This document shows, one piece after another, positions 29,469-39,000 of a stretch of DNA of 64,000 bases. How positions within the stretch are numbered: the first letter of the stretch is position 1; every line of letters begins with the position of its first letter. Origin of the DNA: Alistipes indistinctus YIT 12060 (GTDB taxonomy: Bacteria > Bacteroidota > Bacteroidia > Bacteroidales > Rikenellaceae); assembly GCF_025144995.1 (NCBI RefSeq), contig NZ_CP102250.1:248001-312000 (forward strand). The letters run 5' to 3'. The notes below the pieces were generated by a model that did no database searches, was not told the origin of the DNA, and worked only from the letters and a program-made list of their open reading frames with translations. A program made the position numbers and the translations under genes.

Positions 29469-30209
29469 TTAATAACCAAGAATGGAGACAATGTCGATCT
29501 CCTCGATTTGTCCTTGATTAAAACGGATGGTGCGCGAAGGATATTGCTGGATGTTGCCGATGTTGTGCGTGGCCATGATGACTGCGCAGCCGTTGCCGGC
29601 AATTGCGCGGAAGAGCTGCATAATGCCGTCGGACGCGGCTGGGTCGAGGTTGCCGGTAGGTTCGTCGGCGAGAATCACCTGAGGGTTGTTCAGCAACGCA
29701 CGTGCGATGGATAGGCGCTGCTGTTCGCCGCCCGAAAGCTGGAACGGCATTTTATACTCCTTGTTGACCAACCCGACTTCGTTGAGCACTTCGGCGATTT
29801 TGTTTTTGATCTCCATGTCGTTCTTCCATCCGGTGGCTTTCAGTACGAACTGCAGATTCTGGAATACATTGCGATCGGTCAGCAGCTGGTAGTCCTGGAA
29901 AACGATGCCCATGCGCCGGCGAAGGTACGGGATGTCCTTGCGTCGGATTTTGGTCAAGTCGAAGCCTGCGACCCACCCTTCGCCTTCGACCAGCGGCAGT
30001 TCGGCGTACAGGGTTTTCATCAGCGAACTTTTGCCCGACCCTACGCGGCCGATCAGGTAGACCAGTTCGCCGGGCCGGACGGTAAGGTTCACGTCCGAAA
30101 GCACCAAGTCGCAATTGTCCCGCTTTTTACGGAAGCTGGCCTCCTTGAAAGAGTCCCGGGTGTGGTAAATCGAAACGTTCCTGAGTTCGACGACGGCATT
30201 TGGTTCCAT
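29469..30209 (-). CDS. ftsE: FtsE-like cell division ATP-binding protein
   Basis: ABC ATPase of 246 residues. Walker A is GRVGSGKSSLM, the Q-loop lies in GIVFQDYQLL, the signature is LSGGEQQRLSIARA and Walker B is VILADEPTGNLD followed by the switch His in MATHN. The LLTDRNVFQNL segment after the Q-loop is typical of FtsE and related MacB-class ATPases. The N-terminal extension (residues 1-25, HTRDSFKEASFRKKRDN) is also seen in Bacteroidota FtsE. No FtsX gene is adjacent here, so pairing is inferred. A -7 box lies 22 bp upstream. Alternative: another lipoprotein-release type ATPase. Confidence 0.78.
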   Translation of the reverse strand: MEPNAVVELRNVSIYHTRDSFKEASFRKKRDNCDLVLSDVNLTVRPGELVYLIGRVGSGKSSLMKTLYAELPLVEGEGWVAGFDLTKIRRKDIPYLRRRMGIVFQDYQLLTDRNVFQNLQFVLKATGWKNDMEIKNKIAEVLNEVGLVNKEYKMPFQLSGGEQQRLSIARALLNNPQVILADEPTGNLDPAASDGIMQLFRAIAGNGCAVIMATHNIGNIQQYPSRTIRFNQGQIEEIDIVSILGY

Positions 30210-30230
30210 AATACAGCAAATTTGACTTTA

Positions 30231-30238
30231 CAAAGATA
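30231..30238 (-). promoter_or_regulatory. -7 box of the FtsE-like gene
   Basis: Minus-strand TATCTTTG, 22 bp before the ATG. No ideal -33 element. Confidence 0.5.
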
Positions 30239-30447
30239 CCGAATAGTTCAGCTCTGCCCTGCATTTGTTGATGAAGTGTTGATAATTTTAGCAGACAATA
30301 TTGAGGATTCATTGTGGCTGTTGACCTTTGGGAGAGAAAACAGTATCTGTATGATTGATTTCGAAAAAGTGATATTGCCTATTTTTACGTCTTTATTTTG
30401 TATTTTCGCTTTTCCATCCGATTTAATGATGAAAAACAGGAATCACT

Positions 30448-31569
30448 ATGGCTGCATTTCCAAATACAAAGCCACACTATGAAATACTCGACGGACTGCG
30501 CGGAGTGGCGGCAATCATGGTCGTCTGGTTTCACATATTCGAAGCCTATGCGACCAGTCATCTGGATCAACGCATCAATCACGGTTATTTGGCGGTCGAT
30601 TTTTTCTTCATACTGTCCGGGTTCGTTATAGGTTATGCTTATGACGACCGTTGGGGAAAGATGAAGATTACGGACTTTATCAAACGGAGAGTGATACGCT
30701 TGCACCCGATGGTTGTGGTGGGAGCGCTTATCGGGGGCGTTATGTTCTATTGGCAGGGGTGTTCGGTGTGGGATGTGTCGAAAGTGACTATTCTGGCCCT
30801 ATTTATCGCCACATTTATGAACGCGTTGCTGATTCCGGCGACTCCCGGAACCGAAGTCCGGGGCTTGGGCGAGATGTATCCGTTGAACGGGCCCAGTTGG
30901 TCTCTTTTCTTTGAATATATAGGAAATATTCTCTATGCCTTGGTCATTCGTAAATTTTCGACCAAGGCGCTGGCCGTACTTGTTTTTGCCGCAGGGTGCG
31001 GCTTGGCAGCATTTGCTATCGGGGGGCCGTACGGTGATATATGCGCCGGATTTTCACTGACCGGGATAGAATTTACCGGAGGATTGCTGCGGCTGTTGTT
31101 CTCTTTTTCTGCCGGACTGCTCCTGTTCCGTATTTTCAAGCCGATTCACGTAAAGGGCGCCTTCTGGATCTGCAGTTTGTCTATCGTCGTGCTTTTGGCT
31201 GTGCCCCGTCTGGGGGGTGCCGAATATTTATGGGTGAACGGAGTGTATGATACGGTATGCTTCGCAGTGTGTTTTCCACTTCTGGTTTATCTCGGGGCTT
31301 CGGGGAAAAGTACCGATAAGTATACGATAAGAATATGTAAATTCTTAGGTGAAATTTCTTATCCTTTGTATATGGTCCACTATCCGTTTATTTATCTCTA
31401 TTATGCTTGGGTAAAGAATGGCAACCTTACCTTCCGGGAGTCATTGCCCGGCGCATTGGGTGTCGTCATAGGAAGCATTGTCCTAGCTTATATTTGTTTG
31501 AAATTTTATGATATTCCGGTTCGGAGATATTTGACGAACCGGTTCCTGAATTCTCAAAAAGTCAAATAA
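30448..31569 (+). CDS. Acyltransferase family 3 (OafA/YrhL-type) membrane protein
   Basis: Integral membrane O-acyltransferase of 373 residues with about ten hydrophobic helices. It starts with the family motif LDGLRGVAAIMVVWFHIFEA, whose His is essential in characterised homologues, and has an R-x10-H-like FIKRRVIRLHP after the second helix. Such proteins transfer acetyl or other acyl groups to sugars of surface glycans, exopolysaccharide or peptidoglycan. Nothing adjacent points to a specific glycan: neighbours are FtsE-like and tmRNA. A shared bidirectional terminator separates it from tmRNA. Confidence 0.9.
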   Translation: MAAFPNTKPHYEILDGLRGVAAIMVVWFHIFEAYATSHLDQRINHGYLAVDFFFILSGFVIGYAYDDRWGKMKITDFIKRRVIRLHPMVVVGALIGGVMFYWQGCSVWDVSKVTILALFIATFMNALLIPATPGTEVRGLGEMYPLNGPSWSLFFEYIGNILYALVIRKFSTKALAVLVFAAGCGLAAFAIGGPYGDICAGFSLTGIEFTGGLLRLLFSFSAGLLLFRIFKPIHVKGAFWICSLSIVVLLAVPRLGGAEYLWVNGVYDTVCFAVCFPLLVYLGASGKSTDKYTIRICKFLGEISYPLYMVHYPFIYLYYAWVKNGNLTFRESLPGALGVVIGSIVLAYICLKFYDIPVRRYLTNRFLNSQKVK

Positions 31570-31625
31570 ACCGAAACCGTACTGGGATGTATGTTTGGCG
31601 ATTTTTGAATGTTTCGGTTTCGTAA

Positions 31626-31662
31626 AATAAAAATAGCACTGATTATCAGTGCTATTTTTATT
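31626..31662. terminator. Bidirectional terminator between acyltransferase and tmRNA
   Basis: 17-bp perfect stem (centre ATAGCACTGA / TCAGTGCTAT, flanked by A and T runs) with a 3-base loop. U-rich on both strands, serving both convergent transcripts. Confidence 0.88.
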
Positions 31663-31672
31663 GTTTGTCAAG

Positions 31673-32071
31673 TGGAGCTGGAGGGATTCGAACCCTCGTC
31701 CAAACAAGGAACCCAAGAGCTTTCTACATGCTTATCCTTCGGTTAATCCTTCTGCCGTGACCTGGTCGAAGGCGACCCAGCCATGACCCCAGCCTGTAAA
31801 TTTCGCGATTCGTTCCAGGCGCCTGAACCGCTATCCCAGTTCTGATGATACCCCGTATGCCTCTTGACTACCGGGCGGAGTCTTCGGCGGGGTACTCGTC
31901 CCTCAGCCTCCTTGGACCGCGGGATTAAGCCATTTTACTTGGTAAAATTAAGCAGCGAGTGCGTAGCTATTATTGCCATTTGTAGTTTGAGCGTTCACTT
32001 TAACGAGCCTCCACACAACGCTCGGCATGCTTACAATCAGACTCTACCTGCTGTCAAAACCGGTCAGCCCC
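31673..32071 (-). ncRNA. ssrA: Transfer-messenger RNA (tmRNA)
   Basis: One-piece tmRNA of about 399 nt that rescues stalled ribosomes and tags the product for proteolysis with SmpB. The 5' end GGGGCTGACC pairs with the 3' end CAGCTCC; the T arm is GGGTTCGAATCCC. The tag reading frame ends NGNNSYALAA followed by TAA (stop at 31948-31950), close to the usual ALAA end. The terminal CCA is not encoded beyond the discriminator A and would be added. A TATCTTTG promoter box lies 16-23 bp upstream. Confidence 0.95.
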
Positions 32072-32086
32072 TTTATTGCATCTTGA

Positions 32087-32094
32087 CAAAGATA
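32087..32094 (-). promoter_or_regulatory. -7 box of tmRNA
   Basis: Minus-strand TATCTTTG just upstream of the mature 5' end. No ideal -33 element found. Confidence 0.5.
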
Positions 32095-32121
32095 ATGTTC
32101 TTTGTCAGGATAACGAAATAA

Positions 32122-32331
32122 ATAGAGGAAAATTATTTAGATGTGACAGGAATATCGAAATATTGGTTACATTGTAATTGGGGCTGGGATAGCCGAGGAG
32201 ACGGTTATTTCTTAAGCGAAGTTTTTTCACCGAGTACTCCGGAGGAATCGGATAATTTGATTCCGTTCGATGGAAAACCAGGACAATACAGATATGAATT
32301 GAAACAATTGACTGGCATCAGGCCTAAATAA
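32122..32331 (+). pseudogene. C-terminal remnant of a C10 (streptopain-type) peptidase
   Basis: Open frame of 69 codons bounded upstream by TAA at 32119-32121. It contains YWLHCNWGWDSRGDGYFL, the segment that follows the catalytic His in SpeB-type C10 peptidases (HxNWGWGG-x-DG-YF), then a C-terminal stretch ending ...LTGIRPK. The catalytic Cys and His regions are absent, so this is a fragment; a plausible GTG start exists at 32143 but a working protein is unlikely. It sits beside the tmRNA gene, a common integration site. Confidence 0.6.
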
Positions 32332-32355
32332 CCATCCTTCTAATAATTGTTGATT

Positions 32356-32931
32356 ATGCGAAAGTTGTTATTAATCTGTGTATGCACGATGATGGTAATC
32401 GTTTCGTCGGCTCAGGAGCGTAAATTGGGGTTCGGTGTGAAAGCCGGGGTTGCCGCGACTTCCCTGACGATCCCCAAAGGTGAAAAAAGCCAGAGTTCGT
32501 ATCGTGCCGGATTTACAGGAGGTTTCTTTGCGGATTATCGTTTTAATTCCCGCTGGGCGCTTTCAGCAGACTTGCTTTATGCACGTCAGGGTGCTGATAT
32601 TAAGCTTAATGGTGATGGCGAAAACCGAATGAAACTGGACTATTTGCAAATTCCTGTTTTGGTTAATTTTTATCTGACCAGGTCATTGGCTGTAAAAGCC
32701 GGTATACAACCCGCCTTTTTTTTAGATGGAAGTGAAGTTTATAACAGCTCTATACGCTCCAGTTCTGCATCTACGGATTGGGCGATTCCTGTCGGACTTT
32801 CTTATGAATTGAATTGCGGGGTAATTTTCGAGGCCCGTTATAATGCGGGTGTAAAATATAGTGTGGATGAATTTGATTTCCCCATGCATACCGTCGCATT
32901 TGCATTTACCGTCGGATATCGGTTTAGATAA
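32356..32931 (+). CDS. Small outer-membrane beta-barrel protein (PorT/OmpA-like barrel), copy 1
   Basis: Protein of 191 residues from the ATG at 32356. Signal peptide MRKLLLICVCTMMVIVSSAQ, then an eight-strand barrel of the outer-membrane beta-barrel domain type (about 25-191) ending in an aromatic-Arg-aromatic C-terminus (VGYRFR). Motifs shared with two more genes in the window: GFGVKAGV, FTGGFFADYRF, ALSADLLYARQGA, LQIPVLVNFYL, LAVKAGIQPAF. Role unknown; such barrels are common in Bacteroidales. It is transcribed opposite to the others and is more divergent. Confidence 0.88.
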   Translation: MRKLLLICVCTMMVIVSSAQERKLGFGVKAGVAATSLTIPKGEKSQSSYRAGFTGGFFADYRFNSRWALSADLLYARQGADIKLNGDGENRMKLDYLQIPVLVNFYLTRSLAVKAGIQPAFFLDGSEVYNSSIRSSSASTDWAIPVGLSYELNCGVIFEARYNAGVKYSVDEFDFPMHTVAFAFTVGYRFR

Positions 32932-32955
32932 CGGACTATTTGGAACGAAAGAAAT

Positions 32956-32986
32956 GAAGAGGCCCCCGGTCCCCGGGGGCCTCTTC
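32956..32986. terminator. Bidirectional terminator between barrel gene and HAD gene
   Basis: Strong 14-bp GC-rich stem (GAAGAGGCCCCCGG / CCGGGGGCCTCTTC) with a 3-base loop, between convergent genes. Confidence 0.85.
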
Positions 32987-33006
32987 GTATTGAATACACA
33001 GATGTA

Positions 33007-33663
33007 TTATTCCGTCCTGACGATCTCCAGCAGTTGTTCCGGTCGGTCGATGACAAACATCGCTCCGTTCTCTTCGAGTTCTTTGCGCGGGCGGAATCCC
33101 CACGTTACGGCTACTGACCGGAGCCCGCTATTGGCTGCCGTGCGCATATCGACGCTGCTATCTCCGACATACAGGGTATCTGCCGACGTGGAACCGGTTT
33201 CCGTAAGGATGTTCCGGACGATCGTTGGATCGGGTTTGGGAGGGATCTCTTCACGTTGGCCGTGCACGGCGGCGAAGGTGCCTGCAGGAAAATAGCGGTC
33301 GATCAATTTTCCCGTGGCCGCCTGATACTTGTTCGAGGCGACAGCCATGCGGAGCCCCTGCTTTTGCAAGTCGTCGATCAACTCGGGAATGCCCGGATAA
33401 GGTTTGGTATAGTCCATATTGTGTATGGAATAATAGTCGACGAAATCCTGTCGTACCCGGAGGACTGTCTTTTCATTGCGCTGGTCCTCGGGTAGCGCCC
33501 GTTCCATGAGTTTGGTAATGCCGTTGCCGACGAAAAAACGGTAGGCTTCGGTGTCGTGTTGCGGGAATCCGTTTTGTGCCAATGCGTGATTTGTGCTGAT
33601 GGCCAGGTCTTCAAGCGTGTCGAGCAGGGTGCCGTCAAGATCGAAAATAACCAGTTTTGTCAT
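33007..33663 (-). CDS. HAD-family hydrolase, phosphoglycolate phosphatase-like
   Basis: Haloacid dehalogenase phosphatase of 218 residues. Motif I is VIFDLDGTLLDTL (nucleophile Asp), the cap domain spans about 15-85, motif II is MAVASNK, motif III Lys lies in PPKPDP and motif IV in YVGDSSVDMRTA. The pattern (class IA cap, KPDP, GDSxxD) matches Gph phosphoglycolate phosphatases and related enzymes such as PpaX. The start at 33663 (MTKLVIFDLDG) is preferred; the extra eight residues of the longer frame are not typical. Substrate cannot be read with certainty. Confidence 0.88.
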   Translation of the reverse strand: MTKLVIFDLDGTLLDTLEDLAISTNHALAQNGFPQHDTEAYRFFVGNGITKLMERALPEDQRNEKTVLRVRQDFVDYYSIHNMDYTKPYPGIPELIDDLQKQGLRMAVASNKYQAATGKLIDRYFPAGTFAAVHGQREEIPPKPDPTIVRNILTETGSTSADTLYVGDSSVDMRTAANSGLRSVAVTWGFRPRKELEENGAMFVIDRPEQLLEIVRTE

Positions 33664-33765
33664 TTGTCGCAATTTGAATTCGTGCAAAAATAGCCAATCT
33701 TAAGTGAAATTGCCAGTCCAGGACGGTAATCCTCCATTTGTTGGAGGCAATGTGGTTATGTCCGG

Positions 33766-36084
33766 TCAGAACGGATAGCCGATAGCCAGGTGGAAACCGA
33801 GGCCGTCTTTGAAGCTGGGGATGTTGTAGTATCCGTGTTTCCCGGTATCGTATGGGGCGTGGATGCCGATACCCAGGTCGGCCCGGATCACCAGGTAACT
33901 GATGTCGTAACGCAGGCCGAAACCGGTGCCCAACGCAATTTCGCGCCCCAATCCTCGCCAGGTCAGTTCGGCTCCCGGGCGGTCTTTGTCTTTTTTCAAC
34001 AGCCAGATATTGCCCGCATCTACGAATAGTGCGCCGTTGAGCTTGCCGATCATTTTGAACCGAAATTCGACGTTGGCTTCCAACTTGAAAGTTCCGGTTT
34101 GGTCGAGATAACCGTTTTTATTGTCTGCGGGCGGACGGTAACTGCCCGGGCCGAGCGAGCGGATTGTAAACGCGCGGATGCTGTTGGCTCCTCCGATATA
34201 GAACTGTTCGCTGTAAGGAATGACTTGAGAATTCGCATACGGATGCGCAGCACCGATCATAAAGCGGTAAGCCAGCCAGCTGGCCGATTCGCCGATCCGC
34301 TGATAGAACCGGACTTCGCTCGTCGCTTTGATAAATTGGGCGAATTGGTTGTTGAAAATCTTTTTAGGGCCTTTTTGTCCGCATAATTCCATAATGCCGT
34401 ACAGCAGGTTGCCGGCCGAAGTGAAACTGCTCTGCCAGTACAACCGGTTGCGCGGATAGCTTTTGTCGAACGTATAGGTGTACGACATGGCCGGGATGAA
34501 CTGGTTGCGGAAACTCAGCGCGATGGCCGGGTTTTCGTTCAGGGTGGAGTCGAATTCTGCTGATGTGTGCAGCAGCCGGTTGTACGTGAGTTTCAGGATC
34601 GACACCGAGTGATAGCTGTTCGGAGAACTCTGCCAGTCGTAACTGAGCGAGGTGCTGAACGAAATCAGCTTGAAGAACTTGGGACGGTTCAGCAGGTCTG
34701 CGCCGAGTTGGATGCGGGAACGTGACGGGTAAGCGGTGACTCGCGAAAAGAAACCGGGGAAGATCAGTTTAGGGAACTCCAGCGATGCGTTGAGCCCGAA
34801 TTCGTAGGAGTTGAGCAGCGAGGCTTTCGTCCCTCCCGAATTCCGGTTTCCGGTCTGCCATTCGTACGAACCGTTCAGTCGGAGCGAGAGCACTTCCCCG
34901 CCCCGGAACAGATTGTTGTTGTTTATGCGCAGGGAGAGTCCCGGCCCGAGGAGGCTGTTCGATTTCGAGGTGACGTTCATTTCCAGTTCCGCCTCCAGCG
35001 GATAGTCGAAAGCGGCGGCTATTTCCACATCGAGCGTATCGCGTCCGTGCAGCGAATCGGGAGGCGTGACGCTGAGGTTTACCGAGCGGAATATGCCCAG
35101 TTTGTTCAGGTTGGTCAGGGTTTTGTTCTGGTCGGCTACCGTGAACAGCTTGCCGCTGTCGAGCGTGATGGCTTTGGAGAGTACTTTCGGGCGGATTTTC
35201 AGTTTTTTCTGGTAGATCAGCCGGTAATCCTGCAACCGAAGCGTATCCTGAATCCCGGGACGGATATTTTGCAGTTGTACGGTGAGGCTGCCGGTCGTGT
35301 ACGGTCGTAATGCCACTTCCGGAACGGTCGGCTTGACCTGCATGCGCAGCTGTACCCGTTCGGGGTGCTGTGTCGTGTCGGCCTGGTAGTCGATGTAGTC
35401 CGGACGGAAAAAATAGTAACCGGCGTTGCGCAGGATATTGCTGATGCGCTGCCGTTCGGCGGAGAGCGTGTCCATGTTGTATTGCGCGCCGGGACGGATC
35501 AGCGACGAAGCCTGCAACGTATCGAACGCCGCGCCGAGCGGTCCTGTGAGGCGGGGATAGGCGATACTGTCGTAGAACCACGGTTTGCCGACATGAATGT
35601 CATAACTGAGTTTTGCCTTTTTCGGGTTTTTGCGCGGCAGCAAAGTATATTGCGCTTCGGAGCCGAAATAGCCGTAATTGCCTAAAATGTCGGCTACCAG
35701 TTTTGTGCGCAGTTCGGGCTGCACTTTGGAAATCAGTACCGGGTTTTTGGCCAGGCGGTTGTATAGCCAGTGGCGAAACCCTTTTGTTTTGGGCGTGTAC
35801 AGGTGGTTGTAGGCCCACAACCCGATGGGAAACGGAGTGCGGACATAGGGGCTGTACAGCGGGTTGTTCGGTTTTACCGACAGCGGATCTTTGACGGCCG
35901 ATTCAATGCCCGGGGCAATCCGGCCGCTCGAATCGGTATTGATCGTGATTTTTTTGACGCCGGTATAGAGCACTTCGTCCGATGCCAGTCGTTTTGTGGT
36001 GGAGCAGCCTGCCAACCACAGCACGGCTCCGCAACCCAGCAGGATGTGTGTCCAGGTACCGGTATGTCGTTGTCTGCTATTCAT
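33766..36084 (-). CDS. tamL: TamL-type outer-membrane lipoprotein (TamA/BamA family)
   Basis: Outer-membrane assembly factor of 772 residues: POTRA-like N-terminal region (about 40-390) and a 16-strand BamA-type barrel (about 400-772). It starts with a lipoprotein signal (VLWLAGC, Cys at residue 27), which TamA of Proteobacteria lacks but the Bacteroidota form TamL has. Recognisable elements include FYIGGANSIRAF and AGNIWLL near the C-terminus, ending in IGYPF. The gene overlaps the end of tamB by 8 bp, so the pair is co-expressed. Together they are expected to move or insert outer-membrane proteins or phospholipids. Confidence 0.9.
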   Translation of the reverse strand: MNSRQRHTGTWTHILLGCGAVLWLAGCSTTKRLASDEVLYTGVKKITINTDSSGRIAPGIESAVKDPLSVKPNNPLYSPYVRTPFPIGLWAYNHLYTPKTKGFRHWLYNRLAKNPVLISKVQPELRTKLVADILGNYGYFGSEAQYTLLPRKNPKKAKLSYDIHVGKPWFYDSIAYPRLTGPLGAAFDTLQASSLIRPGAQYNMDTLSAERQRISNILRNAGYYFFRPDYIDYQADTTQHPERVQLRMQVKPTVPEVALRPYTTGSLTVQLQNIRPGIQDTLRLQDYRLIYQKKLKIRPKVLSKAITLDSGKLFTVADQNKTLTNLNKLGIFRSVNLSVTPPDSLHGRDTLDVEIAAAFDYPLEAELEMNVTSKSNSLLGPGLSLRINNNNLFRGGEVLSLRLNGSYEWQTGNRNSGGTKASLLNSYEFGLNASLEFPKLIFPGFFSRVTAYPSRSRIQLGADLLNRPKFFKLISFSTSLSYDWQSSPNSYHSVSILKLTYNRLLHTSAEFDSTLNENPAIALSFRNQFIPAMSYTYTFDKSYPRNRLYWQSSFTSAGNLLYGIMELCGQKGPKKIFNNQFAQFIKATSEVRFYQRIGESASWLAYRFMIGAAHPYANSQVIPYSEQFYIGGANSIRAFTIRSLGPGSYRPPADNKNGYLDQTGTFKLEANVEFRFKMIGKLNGALFVDAGNIWLLKKDKDRPGAELTWRGLGREIALGTGFGLRYDISYLVIRADLGIGIHAPYDTGKHGYYNIPSFKDGLGFHLAIGYPF

Positions 36085-39000
36085 TAGCTGCGGTTTTGGC
36101 CGGCGGTGCGGCCTGTGTTTGGACTTTGTTCTTCATAAACCGGAACAGGTCGGTGATCTTGAGCATCTTTTTGCGGATCACGAAACCGACTCCCGTTTCG
36201 ATTACTTCACCTTCGAGGATGCTTTCGTAATCGGTATGCCGGAACAGCTTGACGAACATATTGTCGCGTTTGGTGACCATGTATTCCAGTGAAATGTCGT
36301 CGATTAAGTTTTCTTTAAGGTTCTCGGTCGGGTCCGCATCGGTGCTGAACTTGCCTCCGATCACCGCGCGGACACGGTTGTTGAAGAGGTTTTTCGAGAC
36401 TTTGTACGAGTAGTCCGTGCGCTGCGTTCCTCCGTTGGCGGTCTGGTCGTATGTATCCACGCCGAAGCTCAGGTCTACGCCTTTGAGGTTGTTCTGCGCC
36501 CACTGGTTCAGCTCTTTGGCGATGAAAGTGTTCAGCGGGTTCGACGAATTGACCTTCGCGGTGGTGCCGGGTCCCGTGTAAGTGTTGTAGATTAGCAGGC
36601 TCATCGCCTGGCTGGCCCGTTGTTCGGCGGTCAGCGACGAGAGCTGGTTCTGCATGGTCAGGTCTTCGGGAGCCGAAAGGTCGAACGTGACAGCCAGATC
36701 GCTCAGCGTATTACGAAGGTTGATGCTGATGTCAAACGTAACGGGACGCCCACTGTCGCTGCCGTCGCTGGTGACGTTCGTCCGCACTTTGTCGACGGCG
36801 GTCAGGTTGAAGGCCGGGTCGAGCATCTCCCCGCTCCATTCGACGTAACTGCCCGCGACGATGTCGAACGATTTTTCAGAAATTACGGGCGGTTTATAGC
36901 GCACGAACCCGCCGGAGACTTCGTATTTACCTGAAAAACGGCTGTCTCCCAATTGGTTCATCGTATAGGTGAGGTTACCCCCTCCCTGCAACTGGACCCT
37001 GTTTTCTGCATCTTCCGACAGATCGACGCCCAGTTTGACAGAGTTGTTTACGTTGACATTTACCTGGATATCCAGCCCGTTGATCTTCATCGGGCGGATC
37101 GAATCGAACTGTTCGAACTCGGTGGTATCGTTGAACGAGACGAATGTAACGATATTCTGGTTCTGTTGTTTCACCTCCAACGGGGAGTCCTGCATGACGT
37201 AGTTCACCTCCGTGCCGCCCAGCAGCGAGACGTCTCCCCGGACGAACAGATTGTCGAGCCTGCCTTTGACTTTCGTATTCAGATCCATATAAGCTTGTCC
37301 GTACACCATCGACTTGCGGCTTTTAGCCACGTTGACCACCTGGAAATCGGATGCGGTGAGGAGCAGGTCGGCCGTGATGGCGCGAAAGTCCCGCAGGTTT
37401 ATTTGTCCGTCGATCGTCAGCGGCTTCTTGTTTGGTGCGATAATCTGGAAGTTGCCGAACCGGACGAGACTGTTGTCGATCGAGATCGGGCTGGGCGACA
37501 ATGTGAACGTAGTCCCGATCATACCCACTTCCACGGCTGTTTCCGCAAAGGCAAGGCTGCCGTCGACCGATAAATTCTGGAAGGAGCCTGTTGCGGCGAT
37601 CTTCCCTTTCAGGGCGCCCGACAGCTGTGCCATGCCCGGTGTTAACAGTGCATTGACGGGGGTGAGCGGCAGTCCCGGCAATTCAACCTTCAATTCGAGC
37701 GGCCGCTCCGGCAGCGTGTCGGTATAGCTGCCTCGGGCGGATAACACCTCCGTGCTGTCCAGCGAGAGTTTTGCGGCGAACTGCTGACGGCTTCCCTTCT
37801 CCATCCGGTAATCGAAGCCGAGTCCGATGGTCCCGATACGCCGTTTGTCATATTGCAGGTCGGTGACGTTGACGTTGCCTCCGGCCTCCAGCGAAGTACC
37901 CGTCGTATCCTGCTGCTGCAAAACGATGTGCGTATCGAAGCGACCGTCTATGGGGGGAGGGGTCGGGAATAATGCCAGGGTCTTACCGATATCGATCCCG
38001 GCGATGTCCAGCGCCAGCGGGCCGTGCTCGGTGTGGTCAGTCGTGCGCAGTGAAACGCGTTGATTGTCGTGTGTGAGCAGGAAATCCGCATGGATGTCCT
38101 TGCCGATGTGATACACGATGTGGTTGTCCGGATTGACGCTCCATTGCCGGGAGCCGAATGTCGGATTTTCGGGGAACATGCTTACCGTAACCGTGCTGTC
38201 CGAGAGTACGCCTTGTAGTCCGAACCGGAAGCCTTCTTCGCCGGAACGGCTTTTTTGCAGGCAGTTCAGGATGGCCCGGTCGCCCGCAATATTGCCGTAG
38301 AGGGCGATCATACCCACATTATCCAGGTTACCCGGATGGTTTGCCAGCCGGAGCAGGTAGTTGAGTTGCTTGCGCTGTTGGTGCAGGCTGAAAGTCAACG
38401 TGTCGAGCCTGATACTGCCCGAGGTCAACTGGTAGACGACCATCCGGGCGGAAAACGGTGTCGAATCTTTGAGCAGCGCGTCAAACGAAAATGTTTTAAA
38501 GCTGATTCCCTGTAATTTTAGGTAGTTGTTCAGGATGTTTTTCCTCCCTGCCGTTGCCTGCAACCGGAATGGCGGTAGCTGGCTACTGATGGTATCCATG
38601 TTGAAATCTTCATTGCGCAGTTGTTCGGAGAACAGCTTTACGCCGCGGGCGAAACGGGCTCCAAGGGAATCGGCTCCGACGCGTGTTTCGAAGTCCAGCT
38701 GCAGGTCTCCCGAGCGGATTCCGGCTTCTACCCGTTCGGGAGCTGACAGCAATGTGAGCGACGTCGGCCGGATTGTATTGGTTTCCCATTTGTTCCAAAG
38801 AACGATTTTGTCGAGGGCCAGTGTCGCGGTGTAACTCTTATCCGCAGTTGCCGAAGCGGTCAGGTCGATTGTGAGGGTACCCCCGATCCGCTCCCGGGTC
38901 AGGTGCATGCGCTCCAGGTGGCAGCTGTCTACGACTCCCCGGATTTCGGCCTTTTGTATGGTTTCTGTCAGGTGGCCTTGTAATCCGAGATCGAGTTGCA

